A stretch of 46,306 nt of DNA, taken from Flavobacteriaceae bacterium bin25 (lineage in GTDB: Bacteria; Bacteroidota; Bacteroidia; Flavobacteriales; Flavobacteriaceae). The position numbers and the translations under genes are program-made. Positions within the stretch are counted from its first letter, which is position 1, and every line of letters starts with the position of its first letter. The notes beneath the pieces are model-generated. The model was not told the origin of the DNA. It made no database searches and saw nothing but the letters and a program-made list of their open reading frames with translations. Location of the stretch: assembly GCA_002238525.1 (NCBI GenBank), contig MPMN01000017.1:1-46306 (forward strand). Direction: 5' to 3'. This document shows positions 36,217-45,830 of this stretch, piece after piece.

Positions 36217-36910
36217 ATTTTTAAAAGATCTTTAATCAAATTATAATCATTTCCCTAATCTCCCAATATAAAATATTAATTACGCAGTGGTTAATCAATG
36301 AAATAGTACTCTACACAAGTTTGTCAAAATTGACATTCTAATCTTGACGATCAACCACTTAGGAATCTATTCACTACAATAAAAATCTCTTACTTGAACG
36401 ATTTTAGTCGGTTCATCAGGGAAAATATTTAGCCAATTTAACCTGCCTAATTTGAGTGTTAGGATAGAGATTTTATGCACAAAGTTTACTGCACTTGCTC
36501 CTAATTTTTACCTACACGGTATCGAAACTAATTTTTTATCGGTAAATCCATAGCCTCATAAATGATTTTTTGAAAAAAGCGTATGATTTCCATCCTTGGA
36601 AACCAAGTCTTATTTGTTCTTGTTCTCAAGCATCTTGGTGGTTCGTCTTTGCATGAATAATTACTAACCCATATCATACAAACTCAGGTTGATACCCTTT
36701 GACCTGAGACGCATATATGAACCAAGCTAACGGTATAGTCAACAACAAACAATAACAATCTTTGTCCTATTTGTTACCCGTTTGGATGATATCCCCTATT
36801 ATGGAAATGTGTCTAACTCTGTGTTACACTTATCATTCATTATAAGTTCCATTTGTTTGTTTAGAAAAGAAAATTTAGCGGAAACTTTAAATCCTTAATT
36901 ATAAACGTGT
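36217..36910. other. Non-coding stretch with IS1595-linked remnants
   Basis: No gene seen. Bases 36310-36360 resemble 466-517 at the end of the IS1595 remnant (AAGTTTGTCAAAATTGACAT), and 36392-36415 resembles the reverse complement of 15941-15968. There are two small hairpins: CTTGG-AAA-CCAAG at 36595-36607, and CTCAGGT / ACCTGAG at 36683-36708. Neither is followed by a T tract. Confidence 0.45.
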
Positions 36911-37804
36911 TTGGTGCATCGCTCCCCCTCCGCCATTTCGAGTACTTTTGTTGTTGTGGAAGATTCAATTTCAGGGATTTCTGAATACAGACCTTATTTC
37001 TTAGTGGTGGATACAGAGACCACTGGTGAACTAGAACGTCGGGCTATGTTTCCGGACGGAGGATTTAATGTAAATGAAATTGACATAAACCAATGGCCAA
37101 GGATGCTACAGATTGCTTGGGCTATTCATGATAGTCGCGGTGCTTGTTTGGCTAGCAGGGATTTTTTGGTTTTTCCCAAGGATTTTGAGGTAGAGCATAC
37201 CTATTATAAAATCCATGGTATATCTACTAGATTGGCAAAATCTGATGGTGTACCTATAGAAGAGGCACTCAAAGTATTCTCTCCAGATATTAAGGAAGTT
37301 GATTATATCGTTGGTCATTGTATTCCCTTTGATATTGGGGTTATAGCGTCAGAGTATTTGCGAGCAAATTTGGATCATCCATTTGAATTAGGATTGGATA
37401 ATGAATATTTGGTGGATACAAAAAGTCCTCAGCTCAGAGGATTCTCTAAGCGAAGTCGGGCTAGAATACCAAGCCTTTTAAGATTACATGAGTTTCTCTT
37501 TGATGAACCCATACCAGACCAGCACAATGCTACCCGAGATGTGGTTGCCACTGCTCGATGCTTATTTGAATTACTCCGAACCAAGAGATATGGCATTCAC
37601 TATGTTGATTTAGATCGTATTGCTAAAAATATCAATGACTACTTCGGAGAACAACCCGTAATACCTCATGATAGACCTCACATAAACTTACGAGCCAAAT
37701 CCGAAGAAATACGAGACAAAAGAAAAGCCATGTTTAGAGAAAAATATAAAGCCCTTAAGAAAAACGAATCTTCGCTGAACCAAGAAGAAAATAAAGAAGA
37801 GTAG
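36911..37804 (+). CDS. DEDDh-family 3'-5' exonuclease (DnaQ-like)
   Basis: A 297-residue protein with an exonuclease fold in residues about 28-225. The first acidic motif is VVDTETTG (Asp34, Glu36), the second GHCIPFDIGVIASEYL near 137, and the third HNATRDVVATARCLFEL near 197, where His and Asp complete DEDDh. An insertion (ELERRAMFPDGGFNVNEID) follows motif I. The C-terminal 70 residues are very charged and probably helical. The TTG at 36911 is the start of the open frame; GTG at 36914 is equally possible. There is no polymerase domain or polymerase gene nearby, so it could act in repair or RNA turnover rather than replication proofreading. Confidence 0.83.
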   Translation: MVHRSPSAISSTFVVVEDSISGISEYRPYFLVVDTETTGELERRAMFPDGGFNVNEIDINQWPRMLQIAWAIHDSRGACLASRDFLVFPKDFEVEHTYYKIHGISTRLAKSDGVPIEEALKVFSPDIKEVDYIVGHCIPFDIGVIASEYLRANLDHPFELGLDNEYLVDTKSPQLRGFSKRSRARIPSLLRLHEFLFDEPIPDQHNATRDVVATARCLFELLRTKRYGIHYVDLDRIAKNINDYFGEQPVIPHDRPHINLRAKSEEIRDKRKAMFREKYKALKKNESSLNQEENKEE

Positions 37805-38277
37805 ATATCATGCTAAAATTGTCTCTAACAACTTTGTTATTGGCATATTAAAGTCGTATGGGAATTTACCTTTTATGTGTTTTGCAGTCAAAATAAACAG
37901 TTCTGGTAACTGAACGCAAGTTTATCATAATATATCTATGTTGCAATAAATTGAAGCTTAATAATTCTTTAAACATTTGATATACAAGTTTTTATGATTT
38001 AGTGGATAAGTTATGGGTAACTTTTTCATACTTCTAGTGCGTATTTGCTGATTTTTTATGAAAAACATCTAAGTTTCTCGCCATGAATACCAGTCAAGAA
38101 GAATTCCAATATCATCAAATTTTAAAAATGTAGTGCTTAACAAATTTTAAAAAACCAGAAAAGTTGATTCACAACTACTTACAAAACGAAATGATAAACT
38201 TCTGAGAAGTAGTCCTATTTTTTACTGATATGGCTTATTTGGATTGATTTTAACAAGAAATATGGTAGAACCGAATT
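37805..38277. other. Non-coding stretch downstream of the AbiEi-like gene
   Basis: About 470 AT-rich bases with no frame of note on either strand. In particular, no AbiEii-type nucleotidyltransferase gene follows the antitoxin-like gene. Confidence 0.6.
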
Positions 38278-39105
38278 TCATAATGATATCTCATGGATCA
38301 CTTGAGGAGAAACATTGATTTGAATATTCCATTTTTGAGTGGTTTTTCCCTTCTTTTCATAAGTGGGATCTAGCCGGATATAAGACTCAGTTTTCATTCT
38401 TTTTAGTTCTCCTATGATGGGATTCTCAATATTCAAAATTTCTAACAAATACCCTAGTCGTTTGATAATTGATTGACTGCCAATCCTTTTTACATAATCT
38501 ATAAGTTTCAAATAATCAATACGATGACAAGCTACTTTGAGGGCTGTGGCAACTTGTTGGATTCCTCCAATATATTGGGGTCGATATATTGAATCCAAAA
38601 GTGTCTTTTCTAAGTTACTGGTACAAATAGGGTACACATGATTTAAATACTCAACCCAAAGATTTTCACACCCAAAAAACAGTTTTTCATTGTGGCAGAT
38701 ATACTGATATTCCATTCCTTTAATATTTGCTTTATTGGGAGAAATTTGCTGCTTCACAACGAGATGTTGTTTTAGTGAAGCAGAACTAATCAATTCATGG
38801 ACCTGCAAAGCCGATAGATAAGCAATATAATGTTCCGTAGTTCCAGCCAAGGCCTTTGCAGTTAAATACGGGTTTGGGAAAAATTCCTCCTCCTTAATGT
38901 AGTAAGGCATCAACATATACAACCCCTTTTTTAGTCTATAAGTCAACTCACGTTGAACCAATCCTTGCAAAAAACTTTGTACATAAGCTTTTGAAGAATT
39001 GGGCATAAAATCTTCAGCATCTTGAGAGGTGAAATACGGTTTTTCATTTTCAATCAAGTACCTAAAAAATTTGGAAGTATTTTCGGTGACAACTTTTGTT
39101 TTCAT
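38278..39105 (-). CDS. AbiEi-like antitoxin/transcriptional regulator, without partner toxin
   Basis: From ATG 39105 (TTG two codons earlier is unlikely) the product has 275 residues. It has an N-terminal winged-helix segment (about 8-65: FFRYLIENEKPYFTSQDAED, VQRELTYRLKKGLYML) and the AbiEi C-terminal region with YIAYLSALQVHEL near 95, LEKTLLDSIYRPQYIGG near 165 and KRLGYLLEILNI near 213, ending LDPTYEKKGKTTQKWNI. AbiEi represses its own operon and counters the AbiEii nucleotidyltransferase toxin in type IV toxin-antitoxin systems. Here nothing follows for 470 bases. It may be a solitary regulator or a remnant of a phage-defence pair. Confidence 0.7.
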   Translation of the reverse strand: MKTKVVTENTSKFFRYLIENEKPYFTSQDAEDFMPNSSKAYVQSFLQGLVQRELTYRLKKGLYMLMPYYIKEEEFFPNPYLTAKALAGTTEHYIAYLSALQVHELISSASLKQHLVVKQQISPNKANIKGMEYQYICHNEKLFFGCENLWVEYLNHVYPICTSNLEKTLLDSIYRPQYIGGIQQVATALKVACHRIDYLKLIDYVKRIGSQSIIKRLGYLLEILNIENPIIGELKRMKTESYIRLDPTYEKKGKTTQKWNIQINVSPQVIHEISL

Positions 39106-39415
39106 ATGCAATTTGAAGATTAAAATAATTGTTTAATTTAAATAAAAACATATTCTTCGGTCCGTTTGTTTTGGTAAAATCCAATTTGAAATTAACCCAC
39201 GAACAGCAATGAAACAAAAATATACTGCACTATCTATTTTGTCGTTCACCAAAGTTGGATTGTATAGAAAAGACATTCACCTAGTTGGGGCACATCAAAC
39301 AGATGGATATTTAGCCATAAAATATTTATCTTGAGAAAGATTTCGCATGGCAGTATTATTAATTCTCAATTTCCTAATTTGGGACGGATTTATAAATCAA
39401 TACGAAAAATGAATT
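39106..39415. other. Intergenic region between the AbiEi-like gene and recA
   Basis: A 41-residue ATG frame at 39209-39334 is present but has no recognisable features and is not called as a gene. CCTAATTTGGG near 39370 approaches the -7 consensus with one base missing. No SOS box can be named with confidence. Confidence 0.4.
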
Positions 39416-40420
39416 ATGTCTGATAACCAAGAAAAGAAAAGACTGTTAAAGTTGACCTTAGAGCGTCTTGAAAAAAGCTACGGAAAAGGTTCTGTAATGC
39501 GAATGGGAGATAAAGCAGTTGTACCTGTTGAGGTCATTCGGTCAGGTTCGCTAGGACTTGATATAGCACTTGGTGTTGGCGGATACCCAAGAGGAAGAGT
39601 AGTTGAAATTTTCGGGCCCGAAGCTTCCGGAAAAACCACCTTGACTCTGCACGCTATAGCAGAAGGCCAAAAATCGGGAGGAATAGCCGCTTTTATTGAT
39701 GCAGAGCATGCCTTTGATCGGTTTTATGCAGAAAAGGTTGGAGTTGATTTGGAAAATCTGATCATTTCTCAACCTGATCACGGTGAACAGGCACTAGAAA
39801 TTGCAGATTCCCTAATTCGATCCGGGACTATTGATATACTTGTAATCGATTCGGTTGCTGCCTTGACTCCTAAAAGTGAAATTGAAGGTGATATGGGCGA
39901 TTCCAAAATGGGACTTCAAGCTAGACTGATGTCACAAGCGATGAGAAAACTTACTGCCTCTATTTCTAAAAGTAATACAACCGTTTTCTTTATAAATCAA
40001 CTGAGAGATAAAATTGGTGTAATGTTCGGCAATCCTGAAACAACTACGGGTGGCAATGCGCTCAAATTTTATGCATCTATCCGAATAGACATTCGACGAT
40101 CTACTCAATTGAAAGACCGAGATGCTACAGTAACAGGAAATCGCACCAGAGTTCGAGTAGTTAAAAACAAAGTTGCCCCTCCATTCAAGACTGCTGAATT
40201 CGACATAATTTATAGCCAAGGAATCTCTAAAGTTGGAGAAATTGTAGATCTAGGGGTGCAATTTGGAATAATCAAAAAAAGTGGGGCTTGGTATAGCTTC
40301 AATGAATCAAGATTGGGTCAAGGTAGAGAAGGTGCAAAAAGCCTACTAAAAGATAATCCTGAATTACAAGCAGAAATCGAGACATTGATTCATCAACATA
40401 TTGAGTTATCAAAAAAATAG
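39416..40420 (+). CDS. recA: Recombinase RecA
   Basis: RecA forms filaments on single-stranded DNA, exchanges strands and triggers LexA cleavage. The 334-residue product has the N-terminal helix, Walker A GPEASGKT at residues 67-74, the catalytic FIDAEHAFD near 93, Walker [13 protein letters not shown] near 141, and the DNA-binding loops with [16 protein letters not shown] and [15 protein letters not shown]. The C-terminal acidic tail is short, as is usual in Bacteroidota. No recX follows; the next gene on the strand begins 165 bases later and is unrelated. Confidence 0.97.
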   Translation: MSDNQEKKRLLKLTLERLEKSYGKGSVMRMGDKAVVPVEVIRSGSLGLDIALGVGGYPRGRVVEIFGPEASGKTTLTLHAIAEGQKSGGIAAFIDAEHAFDRFYAEKVGVDLENLIISQPDHGEQALEIADSLIRSGTIDILVIDSVAALTPKSEIEGDMGDSKMGLQARLMSQAMRKLTASISKSNTTVFFINQLRDKIGVMFGNPETTTGGNALKFYASIRIDIRRSTQLKDRDATVTGNRTRVRVVKNKVAPPFKTAEFDIIYSQGISKVGEIVDLGVQFGIIKKSGAWYSFNESRLGQGREGAKSLLKDNPELQAEIETLIHQHIELSKK

Positions 40421-40585
40421 TCTCCTATCCTTTTAAAAAAGCAACATTACAATCACATTTTGCTTAATTACAGAGTTGTACCCAATTGCTTGCTAAATTT
40501 AAAATAAATTCTTTAATTCAACAGTTATGTCCAACTAATTTGGCAGGACGATGAATGAATAAACATCACTAAAATTTTTTATATC

Positions 40586-41989
40586 ATGATAAACCGCAGA
40601 TCATTTATGAGTAAGGCAGCTTATTCGTTAGCTGCATTGAGTTCCCCTTTGTTTACAAGGGGAAATACCATTAAAGACACCCATATCAATAATGAATTGG
40701 CAACCGGTAATAAATATGTTGGCAATTTAAAGGCACCGAAAATCCCCAGAGTAAGAGTTGGCATAATTGGCGTAGGAAGTCGTGGATATGGTCATATTCG
40801 GAATATTGCCCGTATTGATGGACATGAAATTGTTGGTATTTCTGATCTGTACGAAGATCTAGTCAATCGAGCCTCAGATACGGTGAAACATATGGCACCA
40901 GGTAAACATCCAAATATTTCTACTTATCATGGTGATGAACATCTTTGGAAAAAAATGATTGAACAGACTAAGCCTGATGCCGTTTTTGTATGTACAAATT
41001 GGCATACCCATGCTCCTATGGGTATATATGCCCTAGACCATGGAGCACATACCTTTATTGAAGTGCCCATCGCAGTAACTCTTCAGGAAATGTGGGACTT
41101 AGTTGATGCTGCCGAAAGAAATCAAAAGCACTGTATGATGATGGAAAATGTCAATTATGGAAGAGAAGAGTTGCTTTATTTAAATCTATGTCGCAAAGGA
41201 ATTATTGGAGAATTATTACACGGAGAAGCTGCCTATATACATGAACTCCGATGGGAGATGGAACAACAAGAAAGGGGGACGGGATCTTGGCGGACCCTTC
41301 ATTATGCTAAACGAAATGGTAATTTATACCCTACTCATGGACTCGGACCAATTGCCCAGTATATGAATCTCTGTAGAGGAGAAGATCAGTTTCACTCTTT
41401 AGTCTCTATGTCTTCTCCAGCCTTGGGGAGAAAAGATTTTGCAACGAAAAATTACCCAACTGAACACAAGTGGAATAAACTAAAATACATAGCTGGAGAT
41501 ATCAATACCAGCATCGTAAAGACACATCTTGGAAGAACAATTATGGTTCAATGGGATGAAACCAGTCCAAGACCTTATAGTAGGAAAAATTTAATTCAAG
41601 GGACCAAAGGAACTTTAGCTGGTTATCCCACCAGGATCGCATTAGAAGGAGGGGTTGAGCAGTTGACTGATTCCCATAACAATTGGGCTCAAGGTGAGCA
41701 GCTGGCTTCCATTTTTGAAAAATACGAACACCCTCTGTACAAAAGACTAGGACAAAAATCAGAGGAAATGGGTGGACATGGCGGCATGGATTCTTTGATG
41801 ATGCTTCGAATTTTTGAATGTCTTAATCAAGGATTGGCACTAGATCAAAATGTTTATGAAGGTTGTGCATGGAGTGCCGTTGGCCCTATCAGTGAACAAT
41901 CGGTTACCAATGGCGGAGAGGTTCAGAAATTCCCTGACTTCACTCGAGGGAATTGGAAAACTACGCTACCTCTTGAAATTGTTGAATAA
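40586..41989 (+). CDS. Gfo/Idh/MocA-family protein, GH109-like, with Tat signal
   Basis: A 467-residue protein with a twin-arginine start (NRRSFMSKAAYSLAALSSP). The Rossmann domain begins at VGIIGVGSRGYGH (about 58-70), followed by DAVFVCTNWHTHAPM near 132 and FIEVPIAVTLQEMWDLVDAAE near 153. The second domain has MMMENVNYGREEL near 182 and YPTHGLGPIAQYMNLCRG near 247. These last words are those of GH109 enzymes, which hydrolyse alpha-N-acetylgalactosaminides by a NAD-dependent oxidation/reduction mechanism; a plain sugar dehydrogenase remains possible. It probably acts in the periplasm. The sugar kinase gene begins 45 bases later on the same strand. Confidence 0.82.
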   Translation: MINRRSFMSKAAYSLAALSSPLFTRGNTIKDTHINNELATGNKYVGNLKAPKIPRVRVGIIGVGSRGYGHIRNIARIDGHEIVGISDLYEDLVNRASDTVKHMAPGKHPNISTYHGDEHLWKKMIEQTKPDAVFVCTNWHTHAPMGIYALDHGAHTFIEVPIAVTLQEMWDLVDAAERNQKHCMMMENVNYGREELLYLNLCRKGIIGELLHGEAAYIHELRWEMEQQERGTGSWRTLHYAKRNGNLYPTHGLGPIAQYMNLCRGEDQFHSLVSMSSPALGRKDFATKNYPTEHKWNKLKYIAGDINTSIVKTHLGRTIMVQWDETSPRPYSRKNLIQGTKGTLAGYPTRIALEGGVEQLTDSHNNWAQGEQLASIFEKYEHPLYKRLGQKSEEMGGHGGMDSLMMLRIFECLNQGLALDQNVYEGCAWSAVGPISEQSVTNGGEVQKFPDFTRGNWKTTLPLEIVE

Positions 41990-42034
41990 GTTTTTAGGTT
42001 TCTAGCTCTGGTTTTTTTCTCAATAAATCAAAAA

Positions 42035-43096
42035 ATGAGCAACACAGAAATCAACATAGAAGTCCCTGCAAGGGTTTGTCTATTTGGGGATCATCAAGAT
42101 TACTTAGGTCTTCCTGTAATTGCAGCAGCAATTGACCGTTTTATGAGTTTGACTGCTCAACCAATTGCTGAGAAGCAATTTGAGATCCATCTGCCCCAGA
42201 TAGGTCAAAAGAGAATAATTTCATTAGACCAAGTGATTGAACACATGCCTGCCAACGATTACTTTTTGTCGGGAATTAAATTATTTCAAGACAAAAAAAT
42301 TTTCTTTAAACAGGGCTATAGAGTAACTATTACCAGTGATATTCCTATAAATGCTGGAGTTTCGTCTTCTTCCGCTCTTGTGGTGGGATGGATTAGGTTT
42401 TTATTGTCTATCCAATTTCAGATTTCTTATCCTAGTGATAAAACCGTTGGAAAGATGGCCCATCAGGCTGAGGTACTTCATTTTAATCAGCCTGGGGGGA
42501 TCATGGATCAGTACACCATTGCCCAGAGGGGAATGCTCTTCATTGAAACCTTAACGGGTAATTGTGTTGCATTACCCAAAAGTATCAAAAATCTGATTGT
42601 TGCTGAATCAGGCATTGAAAAAAGAACCCTAAAAGTGTTACAGAAAGCCAAATATCATGCTTTAGAAGCAATAAATCAAGTTCAGTCCAGCTACCCAGAA
42701 TTTGATTTACATTCGAGTACTGTTGAAGACTATTATCAATACAAAAATGAATTATCTGGGGAGTTACTCCCTTATTGGTATGCAACTATTCATAATTACA
42801 GCATTACATTGGAAGCAAAAAAATTACTAGAAGAACCTAATCCAGATATTCAGAAATTGGGTGATTTGATGAACCAACACCAACATATATTGCAATCCTA
42901 TATCAAAAATACACCTTCTGAGATGCAGAATCAAATAGATGCTGCAATCCGATCAGGTGCATTGGGAGCAAAAGTTATAGGTTCAGGCGGTGGCGGGTGT
43001 ATCCTTGCCCTAACAGAGCCTCAAACTAAAAAACAGGTTATCCAGGCCTTTTTGGATGCAGGTTGTATAAAAGTCTACCCAATAGAAATAGTATAG
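42035..43096 (+). CDS. GHMP-family sugar kinase (galactokinase/mevalonate kinase-like)
   Basis: A 353-residue cytosolic ATP-dependent kinase. Motif 1 is PARVCLFGDHQDYLGLPVI near residue 11, similar to the galactokinase signature (R.NLIGEHTDY.GG). Motif 2 is INAGVSSSSALVVGW near 107, which binds ATP phosphates. FNQPGGIMDQYTIAQRG near 152 supplies the catalytic Asp. Motif 3 is AKVIGSGGGGCILAL near 312. The GDHQDYLG word points to a sugar rather than mevalonate or homoserine. Together with the upstream GH109-like gene it suggests salvage of a hexose or amino sugar. No transporter or other catabolic gene is adjacent. Confidence 0.85.
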   Translation: MSNTEINIEVPARVCLFGDHQDYLGLPVIAAAIDRFMSLTAQPIAEKQFEIHLPQIGQKRIISLDQVIEHMPANDYFLSGIKLFQDKKIFFKQGYRVTITSDIPINAGVSSSSALVVGWIRFLLSIQFQISYPSDKTVGKMAHQAEVLHFNQPGGIMDQYTIAQRGMLFIETLTGNCVALPKSIKNLIVAESGIEKRTLKVLQKAKYHALEAINQVQSSYPEFDLHSSTVEDYYQYKNELSGELLPYWYATIHNYSITLEAKKLLEEPNPDIQKLGDLMNQHQHILQSYIKNTPSEMQNQIDAAIRSGALGAKVIGSGGGGCILALTEPQTKKQVIQAFLDAGCIKVYPIEIV

Positions 43097-43247
43097 AATC
43101 AGGGAAAATTGGTTCTTAAAATTTCAGTGGCTAAAACCACTAAGTGAAAACTCCGGCTATTTGTAAAACGATTCCATAATCGAAGATCATCAGTTTTATA
43201 CCATAGTATTCACAGCGAAGAAAATAGAACAATACTTTAAATCATCC

Positions 43248-44012
43248 TTAATCCGGACTTTCACTCCTTTTTGAGTACCTTTTATCATTTAAGTATCTTT
43301 ATATCAGTTATATATACGATATATTTTGAACAACATTTGTGATATTTCTTCCATATGAAATACTTTTTTCTGCTATTTTTTTATATGAATATAAAAAATT
43401 TGAATGATATTTTATAGTCCATATCAAACTACATACGAGTCATACCCAATAGAAAATGCAGATCAACCACTCTCCTCCGAAATGCTTGGAGGAGATGGAA
43501 AGAAAATCAAGAAAAAAACACAGTCAATTCGAGCCGCTTTCCTCTCTCTGTTGAAGAAGACATTAAAGCAGCTATCAGAGTTCATGTATTTCTATGTCTG
43601 GGGTATTGTATTGAGTGGGATTTGAAGCGTGGAACTAGCTGGTTTATTGTTTATTGATGAGCGCAAGGATAAAACCAGAAAAAAGTGAAGTAGTCCTCTT
43701 GGTAAGACGGGTATCGTCTAGTGCAATAAGGAAATGGAACACCGGAACTACAGAAGATGGTCATCCTGCACATAGCTTTGAACCCTGATGCAAGAACTTC
43801 GAACCTTGACATTGAATGAAGTAAGTCCACCTGAAGATTCTGACCGAGTGATTCATGTGATGTCTCAGGCAATGGAGATTGAATAGAGGGGGCATAAGAT
43901 CTTATTTGTATTGATCAACAAAAGTTCCAAGTAAAGTAACAATTGGAAATGATACTTTTTTTCAGGCCTGCTAAGGATTTTGGCATTATTTTGACTCAAA
44001 AGTCAGGTTTAA
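43248..44012 (+). mobile_element. Decayed IS (copy C)
   Basis: 765 bases with inverted ends TTAATCCGGACTTTCAC (43248) and AAGTCAGGTTTAA (44000-44012). One inner frame, 43532-43657, reads SRFPLSVEEDIKAAIRV then HVFLCLGYCIEWDLKRG and resembles the 'R.RAHVFLC.LAY..EW..R' segment of IS1634-type transposases. Other frames are interrupted by stops and the length is far below a normal element, so it is a deletion derivative. Copies or ends of the same family occur at 16045-16167, 34866-35386 and 45831 onward. No target-site duplication is clear. This fills most of the gene gap 43097-44036. Confidence 0.6.
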
Positions 44013-44036
44013 TCGCTTCACGATTAGAATTACCGT

Positions 44037-44630
44037 TCAGGGATTATATTGTTTGTACATAGCAGCAATATACTTTCCTAGTATATCAAACTCAATATTA
44101 ACAAGAGAACCGATTTCTATAAATTTAAAGTTGGTATTTTGTAATGTATGAGGTATAATGTAAACACTGAATTCATTTTTTCGAACATCCACTATTGTCA
44201 GACTGACCCCGTCAATTGTAACCGAACTTTTTTCAACTAAGGGATGATTTCGAGGTTCTTTAAAATTAAAACAATACAGTCCCTGGCCTTCTTTTTTTGG
44301 CTTCTTACTACATATTGCTGTTTGATCGACATGTCCTTGAACTATATGACCATCCAACCTATCACCCATTTTAAGACATCTTTCCAAATTAATAAAGCTG
44401 CCTAGGGAGAGATAACCCAGATTACTTTTTTGTAGAGTTTCTTCCCCTGCAGTCACAAAATAACTAGACCTGTTGAATGAGGTAACGGTTAAACATACGC
44501 CATTGTGAGCGATACTTTGACCTATAGAAAGTTCGTTGGTAAATTGACATTTTATTTTTAACTCTATTGAACCGTTTGATCTACAAGTATTTTCAACAAC
44601 TCCCAATGATTCAATGATACCTGAGAACAT
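44037..44630 (-). CDS. ribE: Riboflavin synthase, alpha subunit
   Basis: Riboflavin synthase dismutates two 6,7-dimethyl-8-ribityllumazine molecules to riboflavin and a pyrimidine. The 197-residue product has the two homologous lumazine-binding barrels: the first from MFSGIIESLGVVE with GVCLTVTSF near 47, the second with DGHIVQGHVDQTA near 94 and GVSLTIVDV near 144. Length is normal. Divergent from pdxA with 48 bases between start codons; no FMN riboswitch is evident in that short gap. Its stop lies 25 bases from the end of IS copy C. Confidence 0.95.
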   Translation of the reverse strand: MFSGIIESLGVVENTCRSNGSIELKIKCQFTNELSIGQSIAHNGVCLTVTSFNRSSYFVTAGEETLQKSNLGYLSLGSFINLERCLKMGDRLDGHIVQGHVDQTAICSKKPKKEGQGLYCFNFKEPRNHPLVEKSSVTIDGVSLTIVDVRKNEFSVYIIPHTLQNTNFKFIEIGSLVNIEFDILGKYIAAMYKQYNP

Positions 44631-44678
44631 CCGCCATATTAATGATTAAATTTGACCTGCAAATTAGTCAGAAAAAGA

Positions 44679-45698
44679 GTGTCAGAAAATAAGAAAAAAG
44701 TACTTGTAGGAATTTCAATGGGAGATTTTAATGGTATTGGACCTGAAGTAATTCTCAGAACCTTCGAGGATAAAAGAATGTTTGACTTTTTTACGGTGAT
44801 TGTTTTTGGGAATACCCTTATACTCCAGAAAACTGCAAAACTCTATAAATTACCAATCAATATTCGCTCAGTAGGTAATGACAATAAGATTCTTAACAAA
44901 GTTGTAAATGTCATAGATGTCACTGAGAATATAGATATTGAGCTTCGGTTAGGCCAACCTACTTCTGAATCAGGTCGATTGGCAGTGTTGGCTTTAGAAG
45001 AAGCATCTCATGATTTAATCAACGACAAAATCAAATTACTAGTCACTGCCCCAATTGATAAACAGAACAGCTTTTCAGAAGAATTCCCCTATAGAGGTCA
45101 CACAGAATTTTTAAAAGATTTTTTTGAACAAGATACCTTGATGATAATGGTTAGCGATGGTTTAAGGGTTGCTTTAGCTACTGAGCATGTGCCTTTATTG
45201 GAGGTTCCAAACCTGATTACAGAAGAACGAATTAGTCATAAGATCAATCAAGTCTTTAATTCATTAAGATCTGATTTTGCTATTAAACGGCCAAAGATTG
45301 CCATTTTGGGCTTGAATCCGCATTCAGGTGATAAAGGGGTTATGGGAACAGAAGAACAAGAAATTATCTCACCTGTAATAAAGCAATTTAGAGAAAAAGA
45401 ACATTTGGTTTTTGGTCCCTTTTCTGCTGATGGATTTTTCGCAAGCGGGATATATGCCAAATACGACGCAGTATTGGCTATGTATCATGACCAAGGGCTA
45501 ATTCCATTTAAATCTCTTGCGTTTGGATCTGGAGTAAATTTTACTGCCGGTTTAAATCGGGTCAGAACTTCTCCTGATCATGGAACTGCTTTTGATATAG
45601 CTGGCAAGAATAAAGCCAATGCTAGTTCCTTTAGAAAATCTCTTTTCATAGGTAGGGAAATCTATTTCAACCGCCTTTCAAATCAATTTCAGGCATAA
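44679..45698 (+). CDS. pdxA: 4-hydroxythreonine-4-phosphate dehydrogenase PdxA
   Basis: PdxA oxidises 4-phosphooxy-threonine in the DXP-dependent pyridoxal phosphate pathway. I take GTG at 44679 as start, which gives SENKKKVLVGISMGDFNGIG; a TTG at 44652 would add nine atypical residues. The product has 339 residues. Motifs: GDFNGIGPEV near 12, TAPIDKQN near 127 and PYRGHTEFL near 140 with a metal-binding His, AMYHDQGLIPFKSL near 267, and TSPDHGTAFDIAGK near 298. Divergent from ribE, so two cofactor genes share one short control region. Confidence 0.94.
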   Translation: MSENKKKVLVGISMGDFNGIGPEVILRTFEDKRMFDFFTVIVFGNTLILQKTAKLYKLPINIRSVGNDNKILNKVVNVIDVTENIDIELRLGQPTSESGRLAVLALEEASHDLINDKIKLLVTAPIDKQNSFSEEFPYRGHTEFLKDFFEQDTLMIMVSDGLRVALATEHVPLLEVPNLITEERISHKINQVFNSLRSDFAIKRPKIAILGLNPHSGDKGVMGTEEQEIISPVIKQFREKEHLVFGPFSADGFFASGIYAKYDAVLAMYHDQGLIPFKSLAFGSGVNFTAGLNRVRTSPDHGTAFDIAGKNKANASSFRKSLFIGREIYFNRLSNQFQA

Positions 45699-45830
45699 TC
45701 CTTATTTGTTTGACTCTGAATTAAACTATTTAGATTTTTATCCTAAAGGGAACTTTCATTCATCAGTCTCTATCTAAGATATGTACGTAAAATACCTAAT
45801 GGTTCCACGTCTGATTCAGGATTATTACAG

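Noticed and set aside
43404-43625. 73-residue plus-strand frame
   Set aside because: It lies inside decayed IS copy C; the transposase-like residues are in a different frame.
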